DNA from: Candidatus Harrysmithiimonas galli
GTDB taxonomy: Bacteria > Bacillota > Bacilli > CAJFEE01
Length of the DNA stretch: 63,030 nt
NCBI GenBank assembly: GCA_904373265.1
Contig: CAJFEE010000017.1
Location: 1-63,030, forward strand
Reading direction: 5' to 3'
How positions within the stretch are numbered: position 1 is the first letter of the stretch; each line of letters begins with the position of its first letter. Shown here piece after piece: positions 29,461 to 41,634 of the stretch. The notes under the pieces are model-generated. The model did not search any database. It saw only the letters and a list, made by a program, of their open reading frames with translations, and was not told the origin of the DNA. A program made the translations under genes and the position numbers.

Positions 29461-30567
29461 TTATTTTTTCCAATTTCTAATTTTTTGAAAAAAACTACTA
29501 TCTGCCGTTGTATCCACTTCATTGAATTCCCGAAGCAATTCCTTTTGCTTACTGGAAAGTTTTTTGGGAACTACAACTTTGACAATCACATGCTGATCAC
29601 CTTTTCCACGTCCATGTACATTTTGAATACCTTTTCCTCGCAAACGAAATTTTGTACCCGTTTGTGTTCCTGCTGGAATTTTTAACATCACCTTTCCTTC
29701 AAGTGTTGGCACCTCAATTTCTGAACCAAGAGCTGCCTGTACAAAGGTAATCGGCATATCCAAGTATACATCATCGTCTTCACGAACAAAAATTTCATGG
29801 GGTTTTACACGAAATGCCACGTATAAATCTCCGGCTGGACCACCATTCATACCAGCCTCACCTTTTCCTGCCAAACGAATTTGCTGTCCATTGTCTACAC
29901 CGGCTGGAATTTTTATCTTCAATGTGGTTTTTTTATCGATACGTCCCCGACCACGGCAAACTGTACACTTTTCTTTAATCATTTTTCCGCTACCTTTACA
30001 AGTTGTACAAGTTCTCCGATTCACAATTCGTCCAAATGGTGTACTCTGTTCGATGGTTACTTGACCACTTCCTTTACAAGTCGAACATGTTTCTTGACTT
30101 GTTCCTGGCTTCGCACCAGAACCATGACAGTTTTCACAGTTTTCTTCTTTTGTCACTTGCACTTCTTTTTCTCCACCAAAAGCCGCTTCCTCAAAATTAA
30201 TCGTCATCGTATACTCCAAATCAGATCCTTTACGTGGGCCATTCGGATCCGTACGGCGTGTACCCCCACCGAAAAAGCTTGAAAAAATATCTTCAAAACC
30301 ACCAAATCCACCAAAATCACTAGTAAAACCACCACCAAATCCCTGATTTGGATCAACATGACCAAATTGATCATAATGTGCTTTCTTCTCATCATCACTT
30401 AAAACTTCATAAGCTTCTGAAATCTCTTTAAACTTTTCATCTGCTCCCGGTTCATTATTCACATCTGGATGATATTGTCTAGCCAACTTTCGATAAGCTT
30501 TTTTGATCTCATCTTTTGAAGCACCTTTTGAAAGTCCAAGCACTTCATAATAATCTCTTTTACTCAT
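29461..30567 (-). CDS. dnaJ: Chaperone protein DnaJ
   Basis: 368 residues: J domain with the HPD motif ([12 protein letters not shown]), a Gly/Phe-rich linker ([16 protein letters not shown]), four CxxCxGxG zinc repeats ([36 protein letters not shown]) and the C-terminal substrate-binding domains. It stimulates the DnaK ATPase. It lies about 105 bp after dnaK with a stem-loop between, and belongs to the HrcA/CIRCE-controlled operon. Confidence 0.96.
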   Translation of the reverse strand: MSKRDYYEVLGLSKGASKDEIKKAYRKLARQYHPDVNNEPGADEKFKEISEAYEVLSDDEKKAHYDQFGHVDPNQGFGGGFTSDFGGFGGFEDIFSSFFGGGTRRTDPNGPRKGSDLEYTMTINFEEAAFGGEKEVQVTKEENCENCHGSGAKPGTSQETCSTCKGSGQVTIEQSTPFGRIVNRRTCTTCKGSGKMIKEKCTVCRGRGRIDKKTTLKIKIPAGVDNGQQIRLAGKGEAGMNGGPAGDLYVAFRVKPHEIFVREDDDVYLDMPITFVQAALGSEIEVPTLEGKVMLKIPAGTQTGTKFRLRGKGIQNVHGRGKGDQHVIVKVVVPKKLSSKQKELLREFNEVDTTADSSFFQKIRNWKK

Positions 30568-30621
30568 TCGCTCACCCCACGCATTCTTTTGCAGTTTCCT
30601 TCATCGAGTTTATCTAACACA

Positions 30622-30658
30622 CAGAAAGCCAAAGCCCAAACTTAGCTTTGACTTTCTG
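30622..30658 (-). other. Stem-loop between dnaK and dnaJ
   Basis: CAGAAAG-x-CAAAGC pairs with GCTTTG-x-CTTTCTG. No T-run follows on the minus strand, so it is more likely an mRNA processing/stability or partial attenuation hairpin that lowers dnaJ relative to dnaK than a full terminator. Confidence 0.6.
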
Positions 30659-30673
30659 TTTCTTTGACAAAAA

Positions 30674-32518
<1,845 letters not shown>

Positions 32519-32584
32519 TCATTTTCCTCCAATTCATTTTCCTTATATTTTCACTTCAGAAATTATATAGATTAAAATCAATAC

Positions 32585-33217
32585 CTATTCATTTACTTTT
32601 ACCATAGATGGGCGGAGCACACGATCTTTATATTGATATCCTTTTTGTAATTCTTCTACTACCACACCTGAGTCAACGTTGTCCTCCTTTACCTGCATAA
32701 TGGCTTGATGGACAAACGGATCAAATGGCTTACCTACTGCTTCAATCACTTGTAAACCTTCATTTTTCAATGCTGCTTCAAATTGGCGATATACCATTTC
32801 CACACCTTGCCTAATTGCAATAGCTTCTTTTGCTGTTGCTTGCACTTGCAATGCGCGCTCAAAATTATCCATTACTGGCAAAAGTTCAACCAGTAAATCT
32901 TGCGCTCGATACTTCACAGCAGCAGCCTGGTCTTGACGGCTTCTGCGTTTGAAATTTTCTAAATCAGCATGAAGGCGAACATAACGTTCATTTAAAGCAT
33001 CATATTTTTTTTGTAACTCCTCCAATTGATTTCCTTCGTTTTGCATTTTCTTTTCTGTTGATTCTTCTGAGTTTGATGATGTTTCGTTTTTCTCTTCAGC
33101 ATCTGGCTGATCTTCAATTGTTACAGATTCCTCTGACTCTTCTTTCTCTTCATTCAAAGGATTGATTTCTTCTTGAGTGGTTTTCTTCACTTCATTCCAT
33201 TCTTTTTCTTCGAACAT
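32585..33217 (-). CDS. grpE: Nucleotide exchange factor GrpE
   Basis: About 210 residues. The first 70 are acidic and disordered ([17 protein letters not shown]); a coiled coil follows ([19 protein letters not shown]) and the beta-wing domain ends with VLRPSMVKV. It releases ADP from DnaK. I start at 33217, with AGAGG seven bases upstream; the first ATG of the frame (33250) overlaps the hrcA stop and has no better site. Confidence 0.94.
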   Translation of the reverse strand: MFEEKEWNEVKKTTQEEINPLNEEKEESEESVTIEDQPDAEEKNETSSNSEESTEKKMQNEGNQLEELQKKYDALNERYVRLHADLENFKRRSRQDQAAAVKYRAQDLLVELLPVMDNFERALQVQATAKEAIAIRQGVEMVYRQFEAALKNEGLQVIEAVGKPFDPFVHQAIMQVKEDNVDSGVVVEELQKGYQYKDRVLRPSMVKVNE

Positions 33218-33249
33218 CACTGCACCTCTTTGTTTTTTTACTTCAATCA

Positions 33250-34275
33250 TTATTCTCTTTTATTGAGAATTTCTGTTAGCATATGTGAGAAATAGTTTAA
33301 CAACGGAACAACCTTTGCATATTCCATTCGAGTCGGACCTAAAATAGCGATCGTACCTTGATTGCTTTTACTGGAACCATAAGTTGCTGTCACCAAACTG
33401 TAATCCTCAAGAAAAGAAATATTATTTTCTTTTCCGATAGAAATCGATAAACCCGATTTCTGATGTTTCACAATTTCTGTCAATTGATTTTCTCGCTCAA
33501 TCATCTCTAAATATTCTCGTACTTTATCCAAACTGAGAAACTCTGGCTGATTCAGCATCTTTGTTTTTCCACTAACATGATAAACATTTTTTTGCTGTCT
33601 GGTCTCAGAAACTGAAAATAAAAGCTGCAACAATGATTTGTAATTTTTTACATGACTTTCGAACACTTGATGTACTTCATGTTCAATGGTTTGCATCAAC
33701 TTTGAAATTGAACTACCAATCAAACGTTCATTCACAATATTTACAAACTTCTCCAGCTCAGATGGTTCAACACCAGGTGGTAAAGTAACCATCTGGTTAT
33801 ATACAGTCCCCGTACTAGTGACCAGAATCATTACTGCAGAAAATGATGAAAGTGGTACAACTTGAATTTTTCTTAAGCTTTGCTCACGCGCTTCAGGTCC
33901 CAGTGCAATCGCCGTATAATTGGTAATTTCCGACAATAAATCTGCTGTATTCGTAACAATCTGTTCAAGTTGGCGTTGTTCTTGCTCTACAAATTTTTGG
34001 ATACGCAATTTTGCCTCTCGTTCCAAATGTGCTGGATTTAACAAATAATCCACATAGAACCGATAACCCTTTTGTGAGGGAACACGCCCCGATGATGAAT
34101 GTGTTTTTTCAATAAAGCCTTTTTCTTCCAACTCTGCCATTTCATTTCGAATGGTCGCAGAACTTAATCGGATCAATTCATTTTTTGATAAAGATCTGGA
34201 ACCAACAGGCTGTGCGGAATGAATAAACTCATCTACAAGAACTTTTAATATTAACAACTGGCGATCTGTTAGCAT
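33250..34275 (-). CDS. hrcA: Heat-inducible transcription repressor HrcA
   Basis: 341 residues: winged-helix N-terminus ([35 protein letters not shown]), a GAF-like middle part, and the C-terminal [16 protein letters not shown] ... [12 protein letters not shown]. It binds the CIRCE element located 16 bp upstream of its own start, so it represses itself and the genes behind it until heat titrates the GroEL helper. Confidence 0.96.
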   Translation of the reverse strand: MLTDRQLLILKVLVDEFIHSAQPVGSRSLSKNELIRLSSATIRNEMAELEEKGFIEKTHSSSGRVPSQKGYRFYVDYLLNPAHLEREAKLRIQKFVEQEQRQLEQIVTNTADLLSEITNYTAIALGPEAREQSLRKIQVVPLSSFSAVMILVTSTGTVYNQMVTLPPGVEPSELEKFVNIVNERLIGSSISKLMQTIEHEVHQVFESHVKNYKSLLQLLFSVSETRQQKNVYHVSGKTKMLNQPEFLSLDKVREYLEMIERENQLTEIVKHQKSGLSISIGKENNISFLEDYSLVTATYGSSKSNQGTIAILGPTRMEYAKVVPLLNYFSHMLTEILNKRE

Positions 34276-34290
34276 AAAAAATCACCTCTG

Positions 34291-34317
34291 TTAGCACTCA
34301 CCTTTATAGAGTGCTAA
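34291..34317. promoter_or_regulatory. CIRCE operator (HrcA binding site)
   Basis: TTAGCACTC and GAGTGCTAA separated by exactly nine bases, identical to the consensus in both arms. It lies between the promoter and the hrcA start codon. Confidence 0.98.
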
Positions 34318-34327
34318 TTATATTATT

Positions 34328-34356
34328 AAATTATCAAATTTGTTTATAAATGTCAA
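34328..34356 (-). promoter_or_regulatory. Sigma-A promoter of hrcA–grpE–dnaK–dnaJ
   Basis: Minus strand TTGACA (perfect -35), 17-bp spacer, TAATTT as -10. The predicted start point falls at the outer edge of CIRCE, as expected for HrcA repression. Confidence 0.8.
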
Positions 34357-34387
34357 TGAAAAATGCTCATTTCTTTCCATTATTTTT

Positions 34388-35521
34388 TTATTCAAGCAAA
34401 AATGTTGCAAATACCTCGTTTCCAAGTAAACATCCCTTTCTGGTTAAAAAAATATGTGTTGCTGTTTCCTCTATCAATCCTTTATTTTTCCCATCTTCAA
34501 TACTTTTTAAAAATACATCCTGCATTTTTACACCAAATTTATGAAAAAATTTTTCTTTACTTACACCCGTTGCCTTTCGTAAACCAAGAAACATTTCCTC
34601 TTCCATCTGTTCTTTTTGTGTACAACGGCTTTCATACAAAATTGGACGACTATGACTTTGTAAAGCCTTTATGTAATGCATAACAGGAACGATGTTTTGA
34701 ATTCGGGTAAAATCTGTATAACTATGTGCTCCGGCTCCAAATCCATAATAAAAATTGTTATCCCAGTAAATGAGGTTGTGCTGTGATTCATAGCCTTTTT
34801 TTGCATAATTGCTGAGCTCATAGCGCCTAAAACCTTGTGCAGGCAAAAAATCCATCGCAGTTTCATACATATCTGCAACAATATCCTCATCAGGCAAATG
34901 CAATTGTCCTTTTTCTTCCATAAAATAAAATTGTGTTTTCGGTTCCACAATTAAGCTGTACGCAGAAATATGTGAAATCGGAAGATGTACAGCTTTCTTT
35001 AAGGTTTTCCTCCATTGAGACATTTGATGATTCGGATAACCATAAATGAAATCCAAATTGATATTCTCCAGACCATTTTTAATAAGACATAAAACAGCCT
35101 TTTCAATTTGCTCTGGTGTATGAGTACGATTCATCTGCACCAAATGACTGGATTCAAAAGTTTGTGCCCCTAAACTGATACGATTTACACCATAATCTGT
35201 GAAAATTCGTGTAAGCGTTTCAGTGATATCATTGGGGTTTCCTTCAATGGTAAACTCTGTATCTGAGGTGATCTCCATGTGCCGATGCAAAATTTGCAAT
35301 AAACGATTCATCTGCTTTATTGAAAGTGCGGTTGGTGTCCCTCCTCCGATATAAACGGTATTCATTTTCGGACGGCTATTTTGAAGCACGGCTTGAATTT
35401 CTAGATCCAGCATTTCAATATATGTATCCACAGGCTGTCTTGCAATATATACCTTATGAAAATCACAATAATAACAAAGTTCATTGCAAAACGGAATATG
35501 AATATAGGCAGCTTGAATCAT
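34388..35521 (-). CDS. hemW: HemW (radical SAM haem-binding protein, formerly HemN-like)
   Basis: 377 residues from the ATG at 35521 (MIQAAYIHIPFCNELCYYCD). The radical-SAM cluster motif is CNELCYYC, and VYIGGGTPTALS plus ISLGAQTFESSHL are family motifs. HemW inserts haem into respiratory enzymes; it lacks coproporphyrinogen dehydrogenase activity in tested bacteria. AGGAGG lies nine bases before the chosen ATG; a start six codons earlier is not supported. The gene precedes hrcA, as in B. subtilis, but with its own spacing of about 110 bp. Confidence 0.92.
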   Translation of the reverse strand: MIQAAYIHIPFCNELCYYCDFHKVYIARQPVDTYIEMLDLEIQAVLQNSRPKMNTVYIGGGTPTALSIKQMNRLLQILHRHMEITSDTEFTIEGNPNDITETLTRIFTDYGVNRISLGAQTFESSHLVQMNRTHTPEQIEKAVLCLIKNGLENINLDFIYGYPNHQMSQWRKTLKKAVHLPISHISAYSLIVEPKTQFYFMEEKGQLHLPDEDIVADMYETAMDFLPAQGFRRYELSNYAKKGYESQHNLIYWDNNFYYGFGAGAHSYTDFTRIQNIVPVMHYIKALQSHSRPILYESRCTQKEQMEEEMFLGLRKATGVSKEKFFHKFGVKMQDVFLKSIEDGKNKGLIEETATHIFLTRKGCLLGNEVFATFLLE

Positions 35522-35572
35522 CTTACAAATCCTCCTCAATTTTTTCTATTTATCACAGCCCGAATTTTTAAG

Positions 35573-35657
35573 AAACCGTATCTTTTCTGTTCTTGAAAAA
35601 GGCTTAAGTCAGTAATCAACTTAAGCCTTTTACTTTTTATATAAAAAGATACGGTTT
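35573..35657. repeat. Nested inverted repeats in the lepA–hemW spacer
   Basis: The outer arms AAACCGTATCTTTT (35573–35586) and AAAAGATACGGTTT (35644–35657) are perfect 14-bp inverted repeats. Inside them GGCTTAAGT (35601–35609) pairs with ACTTAAGCC (35619–35627), flanked by A and T runs. The inner hairpin is a good bidirectional terminator; the outer arms would wrap it. It lies about 50 bp upstream of hemW and could end lepA transcripts or attenuate hemW. Confidence 0.75.
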
Positions 35658-36116
35658 TATTCGTAAGAATAAAAAGTATAAAATTGGTGTGTACAATCGG
35701 ACTGTTAACACTACAACGCTTTATTAAGAAAAACACACAATTAGCTGATATGCGATTTTTTTTCAAAAACTGTACACCCAAAAAACAGCCTTTAAACACA
35801 ATTGGGTACACAATTATTCATGAAAAAACTTTGTAATACCTAGTTGTATATTCTAGATATGACGGAAATTTTGTAATTTGTAGTCAACTTCATACCCACT
35901 CGTTTTTTCTCAATATAGTAGTTAGCCAATCAACCATTTTTAAAATTCTATATTATTTCGTATGAATCAGCAAATGCGCTTTTATCTTCTTCCAAACTTT
36001 TTTCATATTTCACCGATAACTTGCATCAAACTCCACTTTAAATAAACATAAGCCTACAACATTCAAATGGATTTGTACACAAATAGCAAATAAAATTTTT
36101 TCACAATGTGCTTTTC
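35658..36116. other. lepA–hemW spacer, remaining part
   Basis: About 460 bp AT-rich DNA without any supported gene. Confidence 0.4.
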
Positions 36117-37940
36117 TCAATCTTCACGCACCTTTAAAACGGACATAAAAGCCTCTTGCGGAACTTCGACACTTCCAACTGATTTCATTCGCTTCTTTCC
36201 TTCTTTTTGCTTTTCCAATAATTTACGTTTTCGAGAAATATCTCCACCATAACATTTAGCCAGTACATTTTTTCGTAATGCTTTAATCGTAGAACGGGCA
36301 ATGATTTTATTTCCGATTGCCGCTTGTACTGGAACTTCAAATTGCTGACGCGGAATCAGTTCCTTTAATCGATCAACAATGATTTTTCCTCGATCATAAG
36401 CCGAATTCCGATGTACAATAAAACTAAGGGCATCCACCTTTTCACCATTTAATAAAATATCCATCTTCACAAGTTTGGACGACTGGTAGCCAAATAACTC
36501 ATAATCAAATGAAGCATAGCCTTTTGTGCTAGACTTCAACTGATCAAAGAAATCATAAACAATTTCAGATAACGGGATTTCATAAGATAAAGATACACGT
36601 GTCGTATCAATATAATCCATATAAATAAAATTCCCACGTTTACTTTGACAAATTTCCATCACTGCACCAACATAATCATTTGGTACCATAATCGTTGCCT
36701 TTACATATGGCTCCTCAACACGTGCAATGACTTGTGGGTCGGGCATATTAGACGGATTGTCCACAATGACCTCTTCATCTGCTGTTGTATAAACCTTATA
36801 AATAACACTGGGTGCTGTTGTGATCAAATCAATCTTAAATTCCCGTTCAATCCGTTCCTGTATAATTTCCATATGAAGCAATCCTAAAAAACCACACCGG
36901 AATCCAAATCCCAAAGCTTGTGAAGTTTCTGCTTCAAATTGCAAAGCCGAGTCATTCAGTTGAAGCTTTTCTAACGCCTCACGCAAATCATTATATTTTG
37001 TATTGTCAATTGGATAAAGACCAGTATAAACCATCGGATTCATTTTCCGATAACCTGCCAGCGGTTCATCTGCCCCGTCTTCAGCAAAAGTAATGGTATC
37101 TCCAACCTGCGTATCTCCAACATTTTTAATCGAGGCAGTTAAAAAACCAACATCACCTACTGTCAATTGATCCAATCGTGTTTCTTTTGGTGTAAATACG
37201 CCAACCTCATTGACTTCAAATGTTTTTCCTGTTGCCATCATATAAATTTTATCACCTGGTTTGACAGTTCCCTCAACAATTCGAATGTATGTGATCACTC
37301 CACGATATGGATCATATAAAGAGTCAAAAATCAAAGCTTTTAGCGGACCATTGGGATCACCCTTAGGCGGCGGAACTTGTGCGACAATTTGTTCCAAAAT
37401 ATCTTGAATGCCAATCCCTGCTTTAGCTGAGCATAAAACAGCCTCGGAGGCATCCAAACCAATTATATCCTCAATTTCCTGACGAACACGTTCTGGTTCA
37501 GCACTTGGTAGATCAATTTTATTAATCACTGGTAAAATTTCCAAATCATTGTCTAAAGCCAGATATACATTTGCTAATGTTTGTGCTTCAATGCCCTGTG
37601 CCGCATCCACAACCAATATCGCACCTTCACAGGCTGCCAAAGAACGGGAAACCTCATAGGTAAAATCGACATGCCCTGGTGTATCAATTAAATGAAAAAT
37701 GTAATCTTCTCCATCACGAGCCCGATATTTTAATTGGACGGCATTTAATTTGATGGTAATGCCACGTTCTCGCTCCAAATCCATTGAATCCAGAAGCTGC
37801 GCCTTCATTTCTCGCTGCGCTAAAGCGTTGGTTTCTTCCAAAATTCGATCTGCAAGTGTAGATTTCCCATGATCTATATGTGCAATAATTGAAAAATTAC
37901 GTATATGCTGTTGCCTTTTTTTCAACTGTTCTTCATTCAT
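36117..37940 (-). CDS. lepA: Elongation factor 4
   Basis: About 607 residues from the ATG at 37940, preceded by GGGGTTG. G1 [16 protein letters not shown]3 DTPGHVDF, G4 [10 protein letters not shown]; domain IV and the unique LepA C-terminal domain ([18 protein letters not shown]) follow. It is a translational GTPase acting on stalled or misassembled ribosomes. The longer frame with 31 extra codons contains a nonconserved hydrophobic N-terminus and is rejected. Upstream, yqxA is 314 bp away. Confidence 0.95.
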   Translation of the reverse strand: MNEEQLKKRQQHIRNFSIIAHIDHGKSTLADRILEETNALAQREMKAQLLDSMDLERERGITIKLNAVQLKYRARDGEDYIFHLIDTPGHVDFTYEVSRSLAACEGAILVVDAAQGIEAQTLANVYLALDNDLEILPVINKIDLPSAEPERVRQEIEDIIGLDASEAVLCSAKAGIGIQDILEQIVAQVPPPKGDPNGPLKALIFDSLYDPYRGVITYIRIVEGTVKPGDKIYMMATGKTFEVNEVGVFTPKETRLDQLTVGDVGFLTASIKNVGDTQVGDTITFAEDGADEPLAGYRKMNPMVYTGLYPIDNTKYNDLREALEKLQLNDSALQFEAETSQALGFGFRCGFLGLLHMEIIQERIEREFKIDLITTAPSVIYKVYTTADEEVIVDNPSNMPDPQVIARVEEPYVKATIMVPNDYVGAVMEICQSKRGNFIYMDYIDTTRVSLSYEIPLSEIVYDFFDQLKSSTKGYASFDYELFGYQSSKLVKMDILLNGEKVDALSFIVHRNSAYDRGKIIVDRLKELIPRQQFEVPVQAAIGNKIIARSTIKALRKNVLAKCYGGDISRKRKLLEKQKEGKKRMKSVGSVEVPQEAFMSVLKVRED

Positions 37941-38254
37941 ATTTTCAACCCCTATAAAGTCAGATATGCTAAAATTGATTATATCAGCCGCTATTGTAAT
38001 AGGCAAACATTTATAGAAGTAGAAATCCAGCAAACAAGCGACGGGCTGATACCATTCTAAGTCTTGGGTGACATAAGCCCATATCCAGGCAAAAATTCAA
38101 AGCGCACATGAAGATATCTCCATCTTCAGCATACACCAAAAATAAAATCCTAATATAGATACCTTATTTCCAAACAATCTATCTGTATCATGTATATCTC
38201 AATTTTTTCTTTATCAAAAGATAGCCCAATTGAACCAAAAGTACATATTACAAA

Positions 38255-38566
38255 TTAAGAAAAAAGTTTATTTAATAACCAAAGCATTCGTTCAGAAAAA
38301 AAGTTATCTATTTTACTTCCTAGCGCAGACAGTGGTGCCAATCCCTCTGATACTTGTTCAAGCGCACTGAGCTGCTCTGTTTTTAAACTTGATGATTCAT
38401 TCTCTTTATGGATGACTGTTTCATATTTTTCTAAATTTGAGTCGACTCCCTCATTTTCTCTTAATATCTGCAAACGTTCACTGGAAACTGGCATATTTGC
38501 TGTTTCCACACCGATAAAAAATACAATAAAAGCAAATAAAATAAAAATACATATTTTCCGTATCAT
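38255..38566 (-). CDS. yqxA: YqxA family protein (DUF3679)
   Basis: 103 residues. An N-terminal hydrophobic segment (ICIFILFAFIVFFIGVETA) anchors a short extracytoplasmic, charged tail. The family is found in sporulating Bacilli directly after spoIIP. Its ATG overlaps the spoIIP stop by four bases, so it is translationally coupled. Its function is unknown; expression with spoIIP suggests a forespore/mother-cell role. Confidence 0.8.
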   Translation of the reverse strand: MIRKICIFILFAFIVFFIGVETANMPVSSERLQILRENEGVDSNLEKYETVIHKENESSSLKTEQLSALEQVSEGLAPLSALGSKIDNFFSERMLWLLNKLFS

Positions 38567-39765
38567 TTTTTCTCCTGCTCCTTATAATACGACGCAAACA
38601 CCTCAGCAAATACTTGAACAGTTCGATAAAACTCCTCCAGTTGATTTTCTACTCCGCCAATTTCCACCGTTAAAGCATTCGGCGATAGATCTTGATTATA
38701 TACACCATTTACACCTGCGCCACTTTTGATCACAATATTCCGACTGATTCCCTCATATTTTTTGTTTAACAACTGATGAAGCTTCTGAGCAAGCTGTAAA
38801 TTTTTTTTGTAATTTTTGTTTTCTGCTCCAATAACAAAAACAATCCGTGCATAATTTTTACCATTGATTTGAATTGTTGTTAAATCACGTTTAATCGCAT
38901 CTCGATGAATATCAAAAATATATTCAACTGCCTGATTGGATTTTAAATATTTTTGTACAGTCTGACGTGAAACATCATAGGATTGCCAGTACTCCAAATT
39001 TCGCTGTATGAGCTGTCCACCAAAATCTGTCTTATCTACCTTTGTCCCAATGCCCTGTTTTTCCAAAGCTGCCCCCAGCTTTTCCCCAACCAGCGTAATA
39101 TTATTGGTTTTACTGTAATCTGATGATTTTCCGTCAGATGCTCGAAATGACTCTCGATTATGAGTATGATAAATATAAATTGGTTTATTAATAAGTTCTG
39201 GATTTTCCTTTTTGGTTAATGACTCGCTTTGGTCTTTTGATTGACTTTCAGACTGTTGCTTTGTCTCAATTTGCTCATCAGGCGTTTTTTCCTCAAAATG
39301 ATCTTTCCATATTTCTGGTTCTTTCACATCTGCAATTTCCTCTATTTTCGGATTTGGCTCAATCGAGATATTGGCAAAATTTGTTTTTCCATCATCAACG
39401 ACTATATGTACATCAAACATTCGAAACCCTGGAATTTCGGAAATCAAAAAGCTTGTTGGATTGCGTAAATTCAATCCAGCAGCCAACTCCAAAAAAAGAT
39501 GTCCTAAATGAATGGTCTCCCTATCTTTATCTAGAGCTTTTCCAAAATAATGATTTTCCTGTTCCAAAAGAAAGATCCACTCATTTTGCTCATATTGTTC
39601 AAAAAAATCTCTAATGTAAGAAGATGATTGATGAATTTGTATTTGAAACGTTTTCGTTACTGTATAAAAGAACAATGCAAACAGCAAACATAAAACTACA
39701 ATTCCTCCGAAAATCTTTATACGCTGCCATGATACAAGCACAGCCCATGTTTTTCTTCTTTGCAT
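38563..39765 (-). CDS. spoIIP: Stage II sporulation protein P (engulfment amidase/endopeptidase)
   Basis: About 400 residues. An N-terminal membrane helix (IFGGIVVLCLLFALFFYTV) is followed by an extracytoplasmic, Gln/Ser/Lys-rich linker and the SpoIIP domain: IYIYHTHNRESF, EYIFDIHRDAIKRD and ALTVEIGGVENQ give the metal-binding His and Glu residues. With SpoIID and SpoIIM it remodels septal peptidoglycan for engulfment. I begin at the ATG at 39765 preceded by GGAAGAG, six codons after the frame's first ATG. It precedes yqxA with overlap. Confidence 0.93.
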   Translation of the reverse strand: MQRRKTWAVLVSWQRIKIFGGIVVLCLLFALFFYTVTKTFQIQIHQSSSYIRDFFEQYEQNEWIFLLEQENHYFGKALDKDRETIHLGHLFLELAAGLNLRNPTSFLISEIPGFRMFDVHIVVDDGKTNFANISIEPNPKIEEIADVKEPEIWKDHFEEKTPDEQIETKQQSESQSKDQSESLTKKENPELINKPIYIYHTHNRESFRASDGKSSDYSKTNNITLVGEKLGAALEKQGIGTKVDKTDFGGQLIQRNLEYWQSYDVSRQTVQKYLKSNQAVEYIFDIHRDAIKRDLTTIQINGKNYARIVFVIGAENKNYKKNLQLAQKLHQLLNKKYEGISRNIVIKSGAGVNGVYNQDLSPNALTVEIGGVENQLEEFYRTVQVFAEVFASYYKEQEKK

Positions 39766-41634
39766 CACTTCTCTTCCTTCCATTTACGCCAAATCTATCT
39801 TTTGAACTTGTAGATTTCAGCTTTTCTATCAATCTATGTAGCATCAAAAAATATAGAACAAAAAAAGAGAAAAAATAAAGGAAAATGATAGAATGTCTAT
39901 TTTTTAAGCTGTCTTCATCACAAAACCTTATCCAAAAGTAAAAGAGCACTCGCCAATCAATAGGAGTCAAAAAAATAAACCAAAATAAAAGATCCTATGC
40001 AAAACCTCCCTTTTTTTCAGACATGACACACTTCTTTTTCTCTATACAATTCCTTTATTAGATGCATTAACTTTATATACTTATATCTTATTTCAGTATC
40101 GCTTTTCTCAATCTATAAACCAGCTTTTTTACCATTTATTTCTTTTATTTTCAGTTTTTGCATTTTTCTTTATGACAACCCATCTATTAAAAAAGGATCT
40201 GAATCTAAAAGGCTATGTATTTCTTTCATTTAATGGAAAAAAACCATCATAAACCTCAATTTATCATGGCTTTTTTAACTAGATTTTATATTTTTTTCTT
40301 CCATCCCCAGTAAAAATAATATCGCTTTGGTATAAAAAATAAGCTAGCAATATACCACAAATTCACATAAATATTATATATTTTACATGTATTCTGCCTT
40401 GACATACTTTATTTAGAACATAATTTAAAAATTTCCTATCATCTTAACTTGATAGGAAATATAATAAGAAATAAAAAGAAAATTTCGCATTATTTACAAT
40501 AATACAAGGTGAGCAAAAACAACCCACCCTTGTTGATTTAATGACTTCTACCATCTTACCAATTAACCGAAAATGATCCATACTATAGTTCCAATTATTG
40601 AAGTGCCAATCATTATTCTATTGTACAATCGAATAAGCTCTGTTCTTGACATCCATTCATATAAAAACATTTATCATGTTTTATAAATAAACCAATTTCT
40701 CAAACCATATCTTGTATCGCACATTCTTTTGAGATATTTCACTATTTTTGATTCATTTTTCTATTAATTCATTATTAATAAAATAAATTTTATTAATAAT
40801 GAATTATAAAATCATAACTTATCTTACTTCACATTTCAAAGGAGAATGTTATAATTTTTAACAGGATGCCCCAATACTCTAACTGTTCCAATATTTGATG
40901 TTTCTAATATCTGTAAAACCATTTCAATTCTATGAACAAGACGAGATTTTATACAGCATGTATTGTTTCAAAGATAAAAACGTAATCTCACCCTTTATAA
41001 ACTTAGAAAAAACCAATTCCTGAAATATCCATCAATGTCATATTTTATAAATCAATTTATTTTAATTATCAAAATGATAAAAATAAACTTCTAAGAAAGA
41101 TTGTGCGCCTTCCAACAGACAAAATCTTTATTGCTTCATAACAGAAAATGGGGAATTTATAGACAAAATCTCCTTGCCTATGCCCACTGCAACATTTTTT
41201 ATCCATGCAAACTTAAAGAAGACAAAAAGAATGGAACAGGATGATCACAGTTAAACATAAACAGGATTATTTATTTTAAAGATCGAAATGTAATTATCCA
41301 AATTATGCCAAATTGCATATCGATAAAATGACTTTGAAGCATGGTACTTTATAAGCTACTTATTGTATAACAGAAGTATGTTTTTTTACTGTAATCAAAA
41401 AACAATTTCTGCAAGCTTTATCAAAAGACAACATTCGTATTTCCGTAATTTTCTTATTATAACATAATACTTTTTCAACACTTCAACTTATACACATAAC
41501 TTATGGGGGTAATATGCTACGATATCCAACAAAACGATGAAAGCCTGGGTATTATAGAATTTTTCATTCTTTCTATAAAACCCATTATTAAAATGTTTTT
41601 CACCTATCTAATCAATAAAAAATCATATCGCAAG
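39766..41634. other. Long spoIIP–gpr gap, AT-rich, no supported gene
   Basis: In B. subtilis gpr and spoIIP are close neighbours; here 1.87 kb separates them. Reading frames are short, biased to Phe/Lys/Ile by composition, and lack ribosome sites. A frame ending near 39611 (minus) has membrane-like text but overlaps the spoIIP start and is not credible. A 40-bp perfect palindrome lies at 40766. Confidence 0.5.
40766..40805. repeat. Perfect 40-bp palindrome (19-bp arms)
   Basis: The 19-base left arm (40766–40784), beginning AATTCATTATT, is the exact reverse complement of 40787–40805, with only AA between. No T-run follows, so it is not a normal terminator. Confidence 0.9.

Noticed and set aside
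39611-39970. 119-codon minus-strand frame with membrane-like text (FWFIFLTPIDWRVLFYFW)
   Set aside because: It overlaps the start of spoIIP by about 155 bp in another frame, begins with TTG without a ribosome site, and an in-frame TAG lies just upstream.
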